Shown one piece after another: positions 32,185-40,530 of a stretch of 64,000 nucleotides of DNA. This stretch comes from Streptomyces glomeratus (lineage in GTDB: Bacteria; Actinomycetota; Actinomycetes; Streptomycetales; Streptomycetaceae): NCBI RefSeq assembly GCF_021462825.1, contig NZ_JAKEEB010000022.1, positions 53,263 to 117,262 of the forward strand. Reading direction: 5' to 3'. Each line of letters begins with the position of its first letter. The stretch's first letter is position 1. Position numbers and translations under genes: made by a program. Under the pieces are notes generated by a model. That model worked only from the letters and a program-made list of their open reading frames with translations. It did not search any database and had not been told where the DNA came from.

Positions 32185-33095
32185 CCCAGGTGCACCGACC
32201 AATCCTGTTCCGCGGCCGGCTTGCCGTGCAGGTCGGGGACCCGCTTGAGCCAGGCCGGCCGGCCTTGCTGTGTCCGTGCCGCGCGCAGGGCCTCCTCGGC
32301 GGCGAGTTCCTCCCGGGTGGGGAAGTCGGTGGGCAGCCACGCCTCGGACGCCTTCGCCCGCGCGGAGAGGTACTCCACGTAGGCGTTGCGGAGCTCGCCG
32401 GGCGTCGAGAAGCCCGGCTCGCCGGTCAGCCAGGCGTCCGGCACCTCCTCGGTGATCTCGCGCAGCAGTTCTTCGGTCACCCGGGGCGCGAGTTCCGCCT
32501 CGGCGGCCCGCATGTCCGGGGCGGAGTGACCGAGGGCGTGGTGGCGGAAGTCGTAGGCCTTCTCGGGCGCGGAGGCGTCCCAGCGGTGGTGGAAGACGAG
32601 GGCGGCACCGTGGTCGATCAGCCACAGCCGCGGGGATGCGGTGCCGAAGGTGGGCCAGACCATGAGGTTGGAGCTGTGGACCGTGCGGTCGACGTTCACG
32701 GTCAGGGCGTCGAGCCAGACGATGCGGCCCGCCTCCACCGGGTCGACCGTGCAGGCCCTCGCGACCTCGGGGGTGAAGTCCCGGGCGCCCGGCAGGTAGT
32801 CCATACCGAGGTTCAGACCGGGGCTGGCGTTCAGCAGGTCGCGCACCTCCTGGTGCGGCTCGTGCGCGGCGATCGCGGGGTCGAAGTGGGCGAGCACCAG
32901 CTCGGGGACGCGCAGGCCGAGCCTGCGGGCCAGTTCCCCGACGATCACCTCGGCGACCAGCGCCTTCACGCCCTGCGCGGAGCCGGTGAACTTCACGACG
33001 TACGTCCCGAGGTCGTCGGCCTCGACGATCCCCGGCACGGAGCCGCCGGACCTCAGCGGGGTCACGTATCGAACAGCAGTCACGTCGCGCAGCAC
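32181..33095 (-). CDS. HipA-like kinase family protein
   Basis: About 304 residues. An N-terminal ATP-lobe has GTYVVKFTGSAQGVKALVAE (lysine in VVKF at about 34). The catalytic loop is VWLDALTVNVDRTVHSSNLM (about 156-175), with the aspartate and asparagines of the HipA fold. The metal-binding IDHGAALVFHH follows at about 188. There is no HipB-type antitoxin beside it, so it is not a classic toxin-antitoxin pair. The start is uncertain: GTG 33095 gives the common LRDVTAVRYVTPL beginning. Four-base overlap with the SelW-like gene suggests shared expression. Confidence 0.82.
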   Translation of the reverse strand: MLRDVTAVRYVTPLRSGGSVPGIVEADDLGTYVVKFTGSAQGVKALVAEVIVGELARRLGLRVPELVLAHFDPAIAAHEPHQEVRDLLNASPGLNLGMDYLPGARDFTPEVARACTVDPVEAGRIVWLDALTVNVDRTVHSSNLMVWPTFGTASPRLWLIDHGAALVFHHRWDASAPEKAYDFRHHALGHSAPDMRAAEAELAPRVTEELLREITEEVPDAWLTGEPGFSTPGELRNAYVEYLSARAKASEAWLPTDFPTREELAAEEALRAARTQQGRPAWLKRVPDLHGKPAAEQDWSVHLG

Positions 33096-33183
33096 ACGGG
33101 CCACTGTAGGCCAGCCGGCGGCGAGCCGACCGGCCCGGCGGGCGACGGCCGGCGCCGGCCCGGAAGCCACCGGCGGGCGTCGG

Positions 33184-34683
33184 TCAGCGGCACGCCAGTG
33201 GGTTCGGCAGGGGCAGGTAGCGTGCGTCCGCGCCGTCTGCGCCCGTCCAGCGCAGCAGCAGGTTCGTCTTGCCGGGGAGGGTGGGCGAGGCCAGCAGGGC
33301 GGGGATCTCGGGGACGGGGTGGCGGGCCAGTTCCGCGCGGGCGGCGGGCCAGGGGTTCCAGCCGGGGTGGCGTTCCGCCAGCAGCGCGGCCATCTCCGTG
33401 AGGTTGTTGACGACCAGGCAGTACACGAGCCGCTCCCAGCCCGCCGCTCGGGGCACCTCCGTGAGGAGCTTCACGCCCTCCGCGTCCCGGAACAGCGCCT
33501 GCACGGGAAGCCCCGCGGCGTCCACCGCCACCAGGGTGTTCTGCAGATGTGCCTCCAGGACGACCCCATGGCGCTCGAACGCCTCCAGGACCGGGGGCAC
33601 GACCTGGCGCAGATACTCGGTCCACCAGGCCGCCGGCTCGGTGAGCCGCTCGAGCGGGCTGCCGTCGAAGCCCTCCACAAGGGCCGCCGCGAGCAGCGGG
33701 GTGGCCCCTGGCCGGAGGTGGGGGGCCAGACCGTCGCGGACCAGGACGGCGAGTTCCTCGAAGGCGAAGCCGGCCGTACGGTAGCCGCGGTCGCTCAGCC
33801 AGGCCGCCGGGCCGCTGTGCGCGGCGAACGCGGCCGTCGCCGCCGCGTCGGTGCGGCGCAGGTTGAGCAGGTCGTGGCGCCACAGTCGGCGGACGTCGTT
33901 GGTGATCCGCACGTCCAGGCTGAACTTGAGGAAGTGATCGTGGCCAGGGGCGTACACGGTACGGATCGCGGCCGTGGGCCACACGGTCCGCGGGGCGCCG
34001 TCGAGCCGCACGAGGCGCCCGTCCTCGAACGCTGCGCGGATCTCCGGGCGACCCCCGACCAGGTCCAGCTGCCAGGGGTGCGCGGGCAGCACCCGGTAGC
34101 CGGGCGGGGCCGCGGCCAGCGTGTCGAGTGCGCTGGTGTCGCCCTCCTCGACGACCGTGTCCTCGCGTACGCCCAGAAGGGTGAGCGGGAAGCAGGCATG
34201 GGCCTCGGGGGCGTACGGCAGCCACCTCGCGACGGGGCCGCCGCCGCGCGCCTTGGGCGCCGGATGGTGGGGGTGCCCGGTGATCAGGGACTGCTCGGAG
34301 CGCACATACAGGTCCCTCGGCGGTGTCGCGCGGGCGCGTGCGGCCAGGATCGCGGCCACCGCGTCCCGGCTGTCGATCATCTCTTCGGGGAGGTCGGCGT
34401 TGGACAGGCCGGTGGCCCGGCGCAGCTCCTCGGCAATGAGCTTGACCAGCTCGCCATGGGTGAGCGGATGCCAGGCCCCGCCGACGTGTACCTCGGGGTC
34501 GCGGGGGCGCCGCCCGCCGCGCACGCGCAGCAGCCGGCCACCGGCCCGCAGCCGGTGGACGCCCTGCTCGCCCGCGGGCTCCGCCACCTCCCTGAGCAGG
34601 CAGTTGAGCAGCGGGGCCGCCGCGTAGGCGTCGGCGCGCTCGGGGACGCGGTCCCTGTGGTGCATGCGGTCCACGCGCTCCAT
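33184..34683 (-). CDS. IucA/IucC-family NRPS-independent siderophore synthetase (first of pair)
   Basis: About 499 residues. NIS synthetases join carboxylic acids such as citrate to amines using ATP. Family motifs are in order: ITGHPHHPAPKAR (about 132), VLPAHPWQLD (about 196), KFSLDVRITNDVRR (about 253), LEAHLQNTLVAVD (about 379), FRDAEGV and VVNNLTEM near the end. Start is uncertain among GTG 34701, ATG 34683 and ATG 34665. It is divergent from a second synthetase 84 bases away, suggesting one siderophore pathway. No amine-forming decarboxylase, monooxygenase or exporter lies beside them. Confidence 0.88.
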   Translation of the reverse strand: MERVDRMHHRDRVPERADAYAAAPLLNCLLREVAEPAGEQGVHRLRAGGRLLRVRGGRRPRDPEVHVGGAWHPLTHGELVKLIAEELRRATGLSNADLPEEMIDSRDAVAAILAARARATPPRDLYVRSEQSLITGHPHHPAPKARGGGPVARWLPYAPEAHACFPLTLLGVREDTVVEEGDTSALDTLAAAPPGYRVLPAHPWQLDLVGGRPEIRAAFEDGRLVRLDGAPRTVWPTAAIRTVYAPGHDHFLKFSLDVRITNDVRRLWRHDLLNLRRTDAAATAAFAAHSGPAAWLSDRGYRTAGFAFEELAVLVRDGLAPHLRPGATPLLAAALVEGFDGSPLERLTEPAAWWTEYLRQVVPPVLEAFERHGVVLEAHLQNTLVAVDAAGLPVQALFRDAEGVKLLTEVPRAAGWERLVYCLVVNNLTEMAALLAERHPGWNPWPAARAELARHPVPEIPALLASPTLPGKTNLLLRWTGADGADARYLPLPNPLACR

Positions 34684-34767
34684 TCGTTCCGTACGGTGCA
34701 CTGAAGATCAGTATGTCTGTGGTGGTCCGGCACCACGAATGCACGCTCGTCCCCGAGGAGCCCTCCC

Positions 34768-36276
34768 GTGTCCCCTTCCTCTTCCGCCGAGGTTCGGCTC
34801 AGCCGCGAGCTGGACGCCGTACGGCCCGATCTGTCGGAGGCGTATGCGGCCGAGCTTCCCGGTGCCCGGGCCGCCGTCCTGACGCGCCTGTGGCGGTCCC
34901 TGGCCCATGAGCCGCTGCCGTGGATCGTCCGCCGGGAGCCGACGCGCGAAGGGCTGGTCCTTCATCTGGCTGACGGGCGCCGGCTGCACGGGCCGCCCGC
35001 CGACCCGTACGCCACCGCCCCGTACGCCACCCAGGTGCTGCTGGACGGGCGCGGATACGACCGTGCGGCGGAACTGCTCACGGCCCTCGGTGTGCCGCAC
35101 GGCGCCGCGTTCTCCGCCGAGCTCGACGACAGCACGGCCTCGCTGGCGCTGTCGCGGGCCGGCCGGCCGCAGGACGTGCCCGAGCCGGCGACGAGCTGGG
35201 CGTGGGAACAGCGGGTGGTGGACGGGCACCCGTACCATCCCGCCTGCCGTTCCCGGCCCGGCTTCTCCGTCGCCGAGCAGCTCGCCTACGGGCCCGAGCA
35301 CCGGCCCCTGGTGCGCCTCGGCCTGGTGCCCGTGGACGACGGTCTGATGCGGGGCGAGTGGCCGTCCTGGCTGTGGGACGGCGAGCGCCCGCTGATGCCG
35401 GTGCACCCCTGGCAGAGGGCGCATGTGCTCGGGGGTCCGGCCAAGGACGGTCCGCTGGCGCATCCGCTGCTGTCCCTGCGCACCCTGGCCCTGCCCGACG
35501 GGGGCCCGCATGTGAAGACCGCGCTCAGTACCCGGCTGACGTCGTCCGTGCGGGACATCTCGGTCTCGTCCGTGGAGACCGCGCTGGTCGTCTCCCGGTT
35601 CGTGGAGTCGGTCGCCGAGCGCACCGGCGGCCTCTTGCGGGTCGTCCGCACCCTGGGGGCGTTCAGCGCCCACTCGCCGGACCTCGCCGCGATGGTGCGC
35701 GAGTCGCCCGAGACGTACGCGGACCCGGCGGCGGGCGAGTGGGTGGTCCCGGTGGCCGCGCTGCCGGTCACGGGCCTTCCCGCCTCCCCGGGCTGGCTCG
35801 CCGCGTTCACCCGTCTGGCGCTCACCGCGGGGCTGCGCATGCTCGACCTGGGAGTGGCGCTGGAGGCGCACGGCCAGAACCTGCTGGTGGTGCTCTCGGC
35901 CGCGGGGGCCCCGCGGCGGCTGGTCTACCGCGATCTGGCGGACATCCGGGTGAGCCCGGCCCGGCTGGCCCGGCACGGCATCAAGCTCCCGGAGGTGGCC
36001 GGCCGGATCGTCACCGACGACGAAACGGCCCTGCGCCGCAAGCTGTTCGCCTCGCTCGTCGCGGGCGCACTGGCCTCCACGGCGGGTGCGGGCCGCGCGC
36101 TGGGGACGGCGCTGGAGGCCGTGTCAGGGGATCTGCCGGTCACATCCGATCTGACGGCGCTCCGCGAGGAGCCGCTGCACGCCAAGGCGTTGACGCTGAT
36201 GCGGCTGTCCCCCGAGTGTCCCGGGGACCTGTGGACACGGCTGCCGAACCCCCTCGTTCAAGAGTCCGCCCCCTGA
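34768..36276 (+). CDS. IucA/IucC-family NRPS-independent siderophore synthetase (second of pair)
   Basis: 502 residues and clearly different from the divergent partner. Motifs are VDGHPYHPACRSR (about 151, with R where K is common), MPVHPWQRAHVL (about 210), KTALSTRLTSSVRDIS (about 250-265), LEAHGQNLLVVL (about 368) and YRDLADIRVSP. The N-terminal 90 residues are less conserved. GTG 34768 has GAGGAG seven bases upstream. With the partner it probably makes sequential condensations of a hydroxamate or carboxylate siderophore. I searched the short divergent gap by eye for an iron-box repeat and did not see a convincing one. Confidence 0.88.
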   Translation: MSPSSSAEVRLSRELDAVRPDLSEAYAAELPGARAAVLTRLWRSLAHEPLPWIVRREPTREGLVLHLADGRRLHGPPADPYATAPYATQVLLDGRGYDRAAELLTALGVPHGAAFSAELDDSTASLALSRAGRPQDVPEPATSWAWEQRVVDGHPYHPACRSRPGFSVAEQLAYGPEHRPLVRLGLVPVDDGLMRGEWPSWLWDGERPLMPVHPWQRAHVLGGPAKDGPLAHPLLSLRTLALPDGGPHVKTALSTRLTSSVRDISVSSVETALVVSRFVESVAERTGGLLRVVRTLGAFSAHSPDLAAMVRESPETYADPAAGEWVVPVAALPVTGLPASPGWLAAFTRLALTAGLRMLDLGVALEAHGQNLLVVLSAAGAPRRLVYRDLADIRVSPARLARHGIKLPEVAGRIVTDDETALRRKLFASLVAGALASTAGAGRALGTALEAVSGDLPVTSDLTALREEPLHAKALTLMRLSPECPGDLWTRLPNPLVQESAP

Positions 36277-36307
36277 GATCAACGAGATCGTTTTGAAGCG
36301 CGCCCCC

Positions 36308-36317
36308 ATTGATCAAT
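36308..36317. promoter_or_regulatory. Palindrome ATTGATCAAT upstream of the VWA gene
   Basis: A perfect 10-bp palindrome 11 bases before the VWA start, preceded by AACGA-ga-TCGTT. It could be an operator, but a 10-bp A/T-rich palindrome may also be chance. Confidence 0.25.
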
Positions 36318-36328
36318 AAGATCCGCCG

Positions 36329-37594
36329 ATGATCACAAGACAACGGCTGGCGGTGGGGGTCTGCGCCCTGCTCGCCGCCCTGGCGGCCGGGATCGCCGTC
36401 CCGGCCGGGGCCGTCGCCGACGAGACGACGGCCCAGGACGCGCCCAAGGTCGATCTCGTCCTCGATGTCAGCGGTTCGATGCGGGCCCGGGACATCGACG
36501 GCGGCTCGCGGATGGCCGCGGCGAAGCAGGCCTTCAACGAGGTTCTCGACGCGACACCGGAGGAGGTGCGGCTCGGCATCCGGACGCTCGGCGCCAACTA
36601 CCCGGGCAACGACCGCAAGACGGGCTGCAAGGACACCGCTCAGCTGTACCCGGTGGGGCCGCTGAACCGGACCGACGCCAAGACGGCCGTGGCGACGCTC
36701 CAGCCCACCGGCTGGACGCCGATCGGCCCGGCCCTGCTGAAGGCGGCGGACGACCTCGACGGCGGCAACGGCACCCGCCGTATCGTCCTCATCACCGACG
36801 GCGAGGACACCTGCGCCCCGCTCGACCCGTGCGAGGTGGCCCGGGAGATAGCGGCCAAGGGGATCGGGCTGACCATCGACACGCTGGGGCTCGTGCCGGA
36901 CAGCAAGCTGAGCAAGCAGCTGAGCTGCATCGCCGAGGCCACCGGCGGCACGTACACGTCGGTGCAGCACAAGGCGGAACTCTCCCACAAGGTGAACCAG
37001 CTGGTGGACCGCACGGCGGACAAGGTGGTCACTCCGGTCGCCGTGGACGGCACAGGGCAGTGCACGACGGCGCCCACGCTGAAGTCGGGCCTGTACACCG
37101 ACCGCGAGGAGTTCGGGCAGCACCGCTTCTACCGTGTGGACGTGAAACCGGGTCAGGAGCTGCGCGCCTCGGTGAGCGTCTCCGACGACCGGCAGGTGAA
37201 CCCCGACTACGGGGTGACGCTGCGCGCGGTCACCGTGCACGGACGGGAGATCGTACGCGGTGAGGCGACCGGTTCGGGCCGTACGGACGTCGTGTCGACG
37301 GGCCTGCGGTACCCGAGGGCCGAGAGCGACGACGAGGACGCGCCCGCCGAGACGGTGTGCCTCCAGGTCGCCGACTCCTTCTCCCCGGCGGCCGGTGTGA
37401 AGACCACGCCGGGCCTCCCGCTGGAGCTGACGGTCGACGTCGTCGACGGTCCCGACCAGGCGAGCGATGTGGCCTCCTTCGGTCTGGGACGCGGCTGGTG
37501 GCTGCTCGGCGCCCTGGTGCTGACCGGCTTCCTCGCCGGTGTGCTGTGGGGCTGGCTGTCGCGCTGGCGGATCGCGGTCTGGAGGACCAACTGA
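36329..37594 (+). CDS. Secreted/membrane von Willebrand factor A domain protein
   Basis: 421 residues: signal peptide (about 1-29, VGVCALLAALAAGIAVPAGA), VWA domain (about 40-215) with a metal-ion site LVLDVSGSM, TPIGPAL and ITDGEDTC, a beta-rich domain (about 230-375), and a C-terminal membrane helix (WWLLGALVLTGFLAGVLWGWL) with a short basic cytoplasmic tail. Cysteine pairs in the VWA part suit an extracellular location. It probably binds a partner protein through the metal site. It overlaps the next gene by one base (TGATG), so they are coupled. Confidence 0.87.
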   Translation: MITRQRLAVGVCALLAALAAGIAVPAGAVADETTAQDAPKVDLVLDVSGSMRARDIDGGSRMAAAKQAFNEVLDATPEEVRLGIRTLGANYPGNDRKTGCKDTAQLYPVGPLNRTDAKTAVATLQPTGWTPIGPALLKAADDLDGGNGTRRIVLITDGEDTCAPLDPCEVAREIAAKGIGLTIDTLGLVPDSKLSKQLSCIAEATGGTYTSVQHKAELSHKVNQLVDRTADKVVTPVAVDGTGQCTTAPTLKSGLYTDREEFGQHRFYRVDVKPGQELRASVSVSDDRQVNPDYGVTLRAVTVHGREIVRGEATGSGRTDVVSTGLRYPRAESDDEDAPAETVCLQVADSFSPAAGVKTTPGLPLELTVDVVDGPDQASDVASFGLGRGWWLLGALVLTGFLAGVLWGWLSRWRIAVWRTN

Positions 37595-38385
37595 TGCGTA
37601 TTGCACGAGCGTTGACCGCGGCGGCTCTGCTGCTGGGCGCCGCCGCATCACCGGCCGTCGCCGACGCCTCGCCGTCCGCGAGCCCGTCGGGTGACAGTGC
37701 CGCGCCCACGTCGGCGGGCACGTCGTTCCGTACGGCGGCGGAGATCGAGCAGGGGCAGCAGGCCACGGCGAGCGCCTCCACGGGCGACTACCTGTACTGG
37801 CAGTTCCCCGCGGACGCGGGGCAGCGGCCCACGGTGAAGGCGACGGTGAAACTGCCCTCTTCGTCCCGGAGCGGGACGCAGACCTGGCAGCTGGACGTGT
37901 ACGACGGGCTGCGGCGGCGCCAGGCGTGCCAGTACGGGGCGCAGACGCGCACCGCCGCCCAGGGCGCGGCCTCCGTCGACCTCGCCTGCACGCTGCGCAC
38001 GGTCCGCGCCTGGTCGGAGACCTGGGCCGACGACCCGCTGCCGGGCACGTACTACGTCCGTCTGACCGCCGTGGGACTCGGCACGGCCGACCTCGGGCTG
38101 CCGGTGAACGCCGAAGTCCGGGTGGACTCCAAGGACATCGGCGGTTCGGCGGCGGTGGACGGTTCGCTGGGGCAGCCTCTCGTGCCGGGGATCGCGCGGA
38201 AGTCCTCGGACTCCGCGTCGGATGCGCCCACGCTCTCCTCGCTGAAGCCCGACACGTCCGGCTGGTGGTCGGACCGCTGGCTGTGGACGGCGATCGGCGG
38301 CGTCCTCGCGGCGCTCGCGGGCATCGGCGGCTATGCGCTGACGCGCGGTTCGGGGCGGCCTTCCCGGGTGCCGCCGGGCGTCTGA
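37594..38385 (+). CDS. Membrane-anchored partner of the VWA protein
   Basis: 263 residues with a signal peptide (about 1-24, ALTAAALLLGAAASPAVA), a serine/proline-rich spacer, an extracellular beta-rich domain (about 45-165; one cysteine pair in RQACQYG and VDLACTL), and a C-terminal helix (WLWTAIGGVLAALAGIGGYAL) with a short basic tail. The domain resembles the beta-rich half of the preceding VWA protein (for example ATASASTGDYLYWQF against EEFGQHRFYRVDVKP). Function is unknown. Coupled translation suggests a complex with the VWA protein. Confidence 0.78.
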   Translation: MRIARALTAAALLLGAAASPAVADASPSASPSGDSAAPTSAGTSFRTAAEIEQGQQATASASTGDYLYWQFPADAGQRPTVKATVKLPSSSRSGTQTWQLDVYDGLRRRQACQYGAQTRTAAQGAASVDLACTLRTVRAWSETWADDPLPGTYYVRLTAVGLGTADLGLPVNAEVRVDSKDIGGSAAVDGSLGQPLVPGIARKSSDSASDAPTLSSLKPDTSGWWSDRWLWTAIGGVLAALAGIGGYALTRGSGRPSRVPPGV

Positions 38386-38404
38386 AGCCCGCTGCCCGCC
38401 AGGC

Positions 38405-38438
38405 GGGCCCGCCGCGTCCCTGCGGACTCGGCGGGCCC
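38405..38438. terminator. Strong hairpin between convergent genes
   Basis: GGGCCCGCCG and CGGCGGGCCC form a perfect 10-bp stem, with an inner GTCC/GGAC pairing in the loop. It lies 20 bases after the membrane protein stop and before the convergent HxlR gene end, and could serve both directions. Confidence 0.75.
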
Positions 38439-38461
38439 TCGCCCTCCAAGCCCTTCCAGCT

Positions 38462-38556
38462 CCGTTCCGTCCCCCCTTCAGCCTCGTTCCGTCCCCCTTC
38501 CGTCCTCAGTCACCCCCGTTTCATCCCCAGTCACCCCCGTTCCATCCCCATTCAGT
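38462..38556. repeat. Imperfect direct repeats of about 22 bp
   Basis: A C-rich tract with repeated cagtcacccccgttccatc-type units and shorter cgttccgtccccctt units, running up to and into the end of the HxlR gene. No gene function is suggested. Confidence 0.5.
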
Positions 38557-39178
38557 CCCCGCGCAGCACCTTGGCGAGCGTGCTGTCCCCCGACACCGTG
38601 ACGCGCCCCTCGGCGATGGCCTGATGGAGCGTCAAGGAGCCCTGGCCGAGGGCGATGCAGGTCTCCGCGTCGAGGGCGAGCCGGGCATCGGGCTCCTCGG
38701 GGGCGGCCCCGTCGCCGTACGCCGGACCGTCCTCGGCGCCGAGCCACAGGTGGAACTCCCCCTCGTCGAGCCGTACCTGGACCAGCCCCTCACCCGGCAG
38801 CGCACGCAGCAGCGGCAGTGCGAACCAGTGCGCACGCACCGCGTCCGTCGGCCTGCGTTCCGCCAGCGCGGGCGCTCCCCACACCCCGAGCGCCTGGATC
38901 ACGGGCAGCAACTCCCGCCCCTGCCTGGTGAGTTCGTACACGTACGCGGCTCCGGGAGGCGGCAGTCTGCGCCGTGTGGTCAGTCCGTCGCGCTCCATGT
39001 CCTTCAGCCGGGACGCCAGGACGTCGGTGCTCACGCCCGGCAGGTCCGCGTGCAGATCCGTGTAGCGGCGGGGACCGGCGAGCAGCTCGCGGACGATCAG
39101 AAGGGTCCAGCGGTCGCCGACGGCGTCGAGGGCCCGGGCCGTGGAGCAGTACTGGTCGTAGCTTCGGCGAGGTGACAT
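38552..39178 (-). CDS. HxlR-family transcriptional regulator with SCP2-like C-terminal domain
   Basis: 208 residues. HxlR winged helix at about 8-100: YCSTARALDAVGDRWTLLIV, then YTDLHADLPGVSTDVLASRL and the wing RRRLPPPGAAYVYELT. Residues about 110-208 resemble a sterol-carrier-like small-molecule domain (VRLDEGEFHLWLG, TLHQAIAEGRVTVSGD), found in many actinobacterial HxlR proteins. ATG 39178 is favoured, with ATG 39196 in frame. Divergent from the aminotransferase gene with inverted repeats between, it probably controls itself and that gene. Confidence 0.87.
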   Translation of the reverse strand: MSPRRSYDQYCSTARALDAVGDRWTLLIVRELLAGPRRYTDLHADLPGVSTDVLASRLKDMERDGLTTRRRLPPPGAAYVYELTRQGRELLPVIQALGVWGAPALAERRPTDAVRAHWFALPLLRALPGEGLVQVRLDEGEFHLWLGAEDGPAYGDGAAPEEPDARLALDAETCIALGQGSLTLHQAIAEGRVTVSGDSTLAKVLRGD

Positions 39179-39195
39179 GCGACGCAGTCTAGACA

Positions 39196-39240
39196 TGTTG
39201 TTGGACTTTCCAAGCCGCTACTTGGTAAAACCAAGCAACA
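39196..39240. promoter_or_regulatory. Nested inverted repeats in the HxlR/aminotransferase divergent promoter
   Basis: Two adjacent repeats with 3-base spacers: TTGGA-ctt-TCCAA (39201-39213) and CTTGGT-aaa-ACCAAG (39221-39235). The outer arms TGTTGTTGG (39196-39204) and CCAAGCAACA (39231-39240) also pair with a one-base bulge. Tandem operators for the HxlR dimer are likely. Confidence 0.6.
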
Positions 39241-39264
39241 CGGATAGCGGAGGGGAAACGGCGC

Positions 39265-40473
39265 ATGGAGTTCCGGCAGTCGAGCAAGCTCAGTGAGGTC
39301 TGTTACGAGATCCGCGGCCCGGTGATCGAGCACGCCAACGCGCTGGAGGAGGCGGGGCACAGCGTGCTGCGCCTGAACACCGGCAATCCCGCGCTCTTCG
39401 GTTTCGAGGCGCCGGAGGAGATCCTCCAGGACATGATCCGGATGCTGCCGCAGGCGCACGGCTACACGGACTCGCGCGGCATCCTCTCCGCCCGCCGCGC
39501 CGTGGCCCAGCGCTACCAGGCGAAGGGCCTGGAGGTCGGAGTGGACGACGTCTTCCTCGGCAACGGCGTCTCCGAGCTGGTCTCGATGGCCGTGCAGGCG
39601 CTGGTGGAGGACGGCGACGAGATCCTCATCCCCGCACCGGACTTCCCCCTCTGGACGGCCGTGACCACCCTCGCGGGCGGCAAGGCCGTGCACTACCTGT
39701 GCGACGAACAGGCCGACTGGTACCCGGACCTGGACGACATGGCCGCGAAGATCACGGACCGTACGAAGGCCGTCGTGATCATCAATCCCAACAACCCGAC
39801 GGGCGCGGTCTACCCGAAGGAGATCGTCGAGGGCATCCTCGACCTGGCACGCCGGCACGGCCTGATGGTCTTCGCGGACGAGATCTACGACCAGATCCTG
39901 TACGACGACGCCGTACACCACTCGGCCGCCGCCCTCGCCCCCGACCTGGTGGTCCTCACCTTCTGCGGGCTGTCGAAGACCTACCGGGTGGCGGGCTTCC
40001 GCTCCGGCTGGCTGGTCGTGACGGGGCCGAAGCAGCACGCGCGCAACTACCTGGAGGGCCTGACGATGCTGGCCTCCATGCGGCTGTGCGCCAACGCGCC
40101 CGCCCAGTACGCCATCCAGGCCGCGCTCGGCGGCCGGCAGTCCATCAGCGAGCTGACCGCGCCCGGCGGCCGCCTCCACGAACAGCGCGAAGTCGCCTGG
40201 CGGAAGCTCAACGAGATCCCCGGCGTGAGCTGTGTGAAGCCCAAGGGCGCGCTGTACGCGTTCCCGCGTCTGGACCCCAAGGTGCACAAGATCCACGACG
40301 ACGAGAAGTTCGTGCTGGACCTGCTGCTGCGGGAGAAGATCCAGGTGGTCCAGGGCACCGGATTCAACTGGCCCGCCCCCGACCACTTCCGCATCCTCAC
40401 GCTGCCCCACGCGGACGATCTGGAGGCGGCGATCGGGCGGATAGGCCGTTTTCTGAGCGGCTACCGCCAGTAG
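39265..40473 (+). CDS. Alanine-type (AlaA-like) PLP aminotransferase
   Basis: 402 residues of fold-type I aminotransferase. Visible positions are the glycine-rich N-terminal LRLNTGNPALFGFEAP, DVFLGNGVSELV (about 94-105), INPNNPTGAVYP (about 173-184), ADEIYDQILYD (about 205) and the PLP lysine in FCGLSKTYRVAGFRSGW (about 238). The pattern fits pyruvate-glutamate transaminases of the AlaA group. It is monocistronic or coupled to the phosphatase downstream (57-base gap) and is divergent from the HxlR regulator. Confidence 0.9.
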   Translation: MEFRQSSKLSEVCYEIRGPVIEHANALEEAGHSVLRLNTGNPALFGFEAPEEILQDMIRMLPQAHGYTDSRGILSARRAVAQRYQAKGLEVGVDDVFLGNGVSELVSMAVQALVEDGDEILIPAPDFPLWTAVTTLAGGKAVHYLCDEQADWYPDLDDMAAKITDRTKAVVIINPNNPTGAVYPKEIVEGILDLARRHGLMVFADEIYDQILYDDAVHHSAAALAPDLVVLTFCGLSKTYRVAGFRSGWLVVTGPKQHARNYLEGLTMLASMRLCANAPAQYAIQAALGGRQSISELTAPGGRLHEQREVAWRKLNEIPGVSCVKPKGALYAFPRLDPKVHKIHDDEKFVLDLLLREKIQVVQGTGFNWPAPDHFRILTLPHADDLEAAIGRIGRFLSGYRQ

Positions 40474-40530
40474 GAGGCGGCGCCGTGTGGCACGGTGCGC
40501 CCAGAGGCGGAACAGGAAGGGCGGCACGGC

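Noticed and set aside
31884..33180. HipA-like kinase as a toxin-antitoxin pair
   Set aside because: There is no HipB-like helix-turn-helix gene beside it; the coupled partner is a SelW-like redox protein.
34684..34767. Iron-box operator between the two siderophore synthetases
   Set aside because: I looked for a TTAGGTTAGG-type repeat and found none; only short imperfect symmetry is present.
36140..38449. Leftward frame of over 700 codons across the VWA pair
   Set aside because: It is antisense to two proteins with clear signal peptides and membrane helices, and its product is arginine/proline-rich noise.
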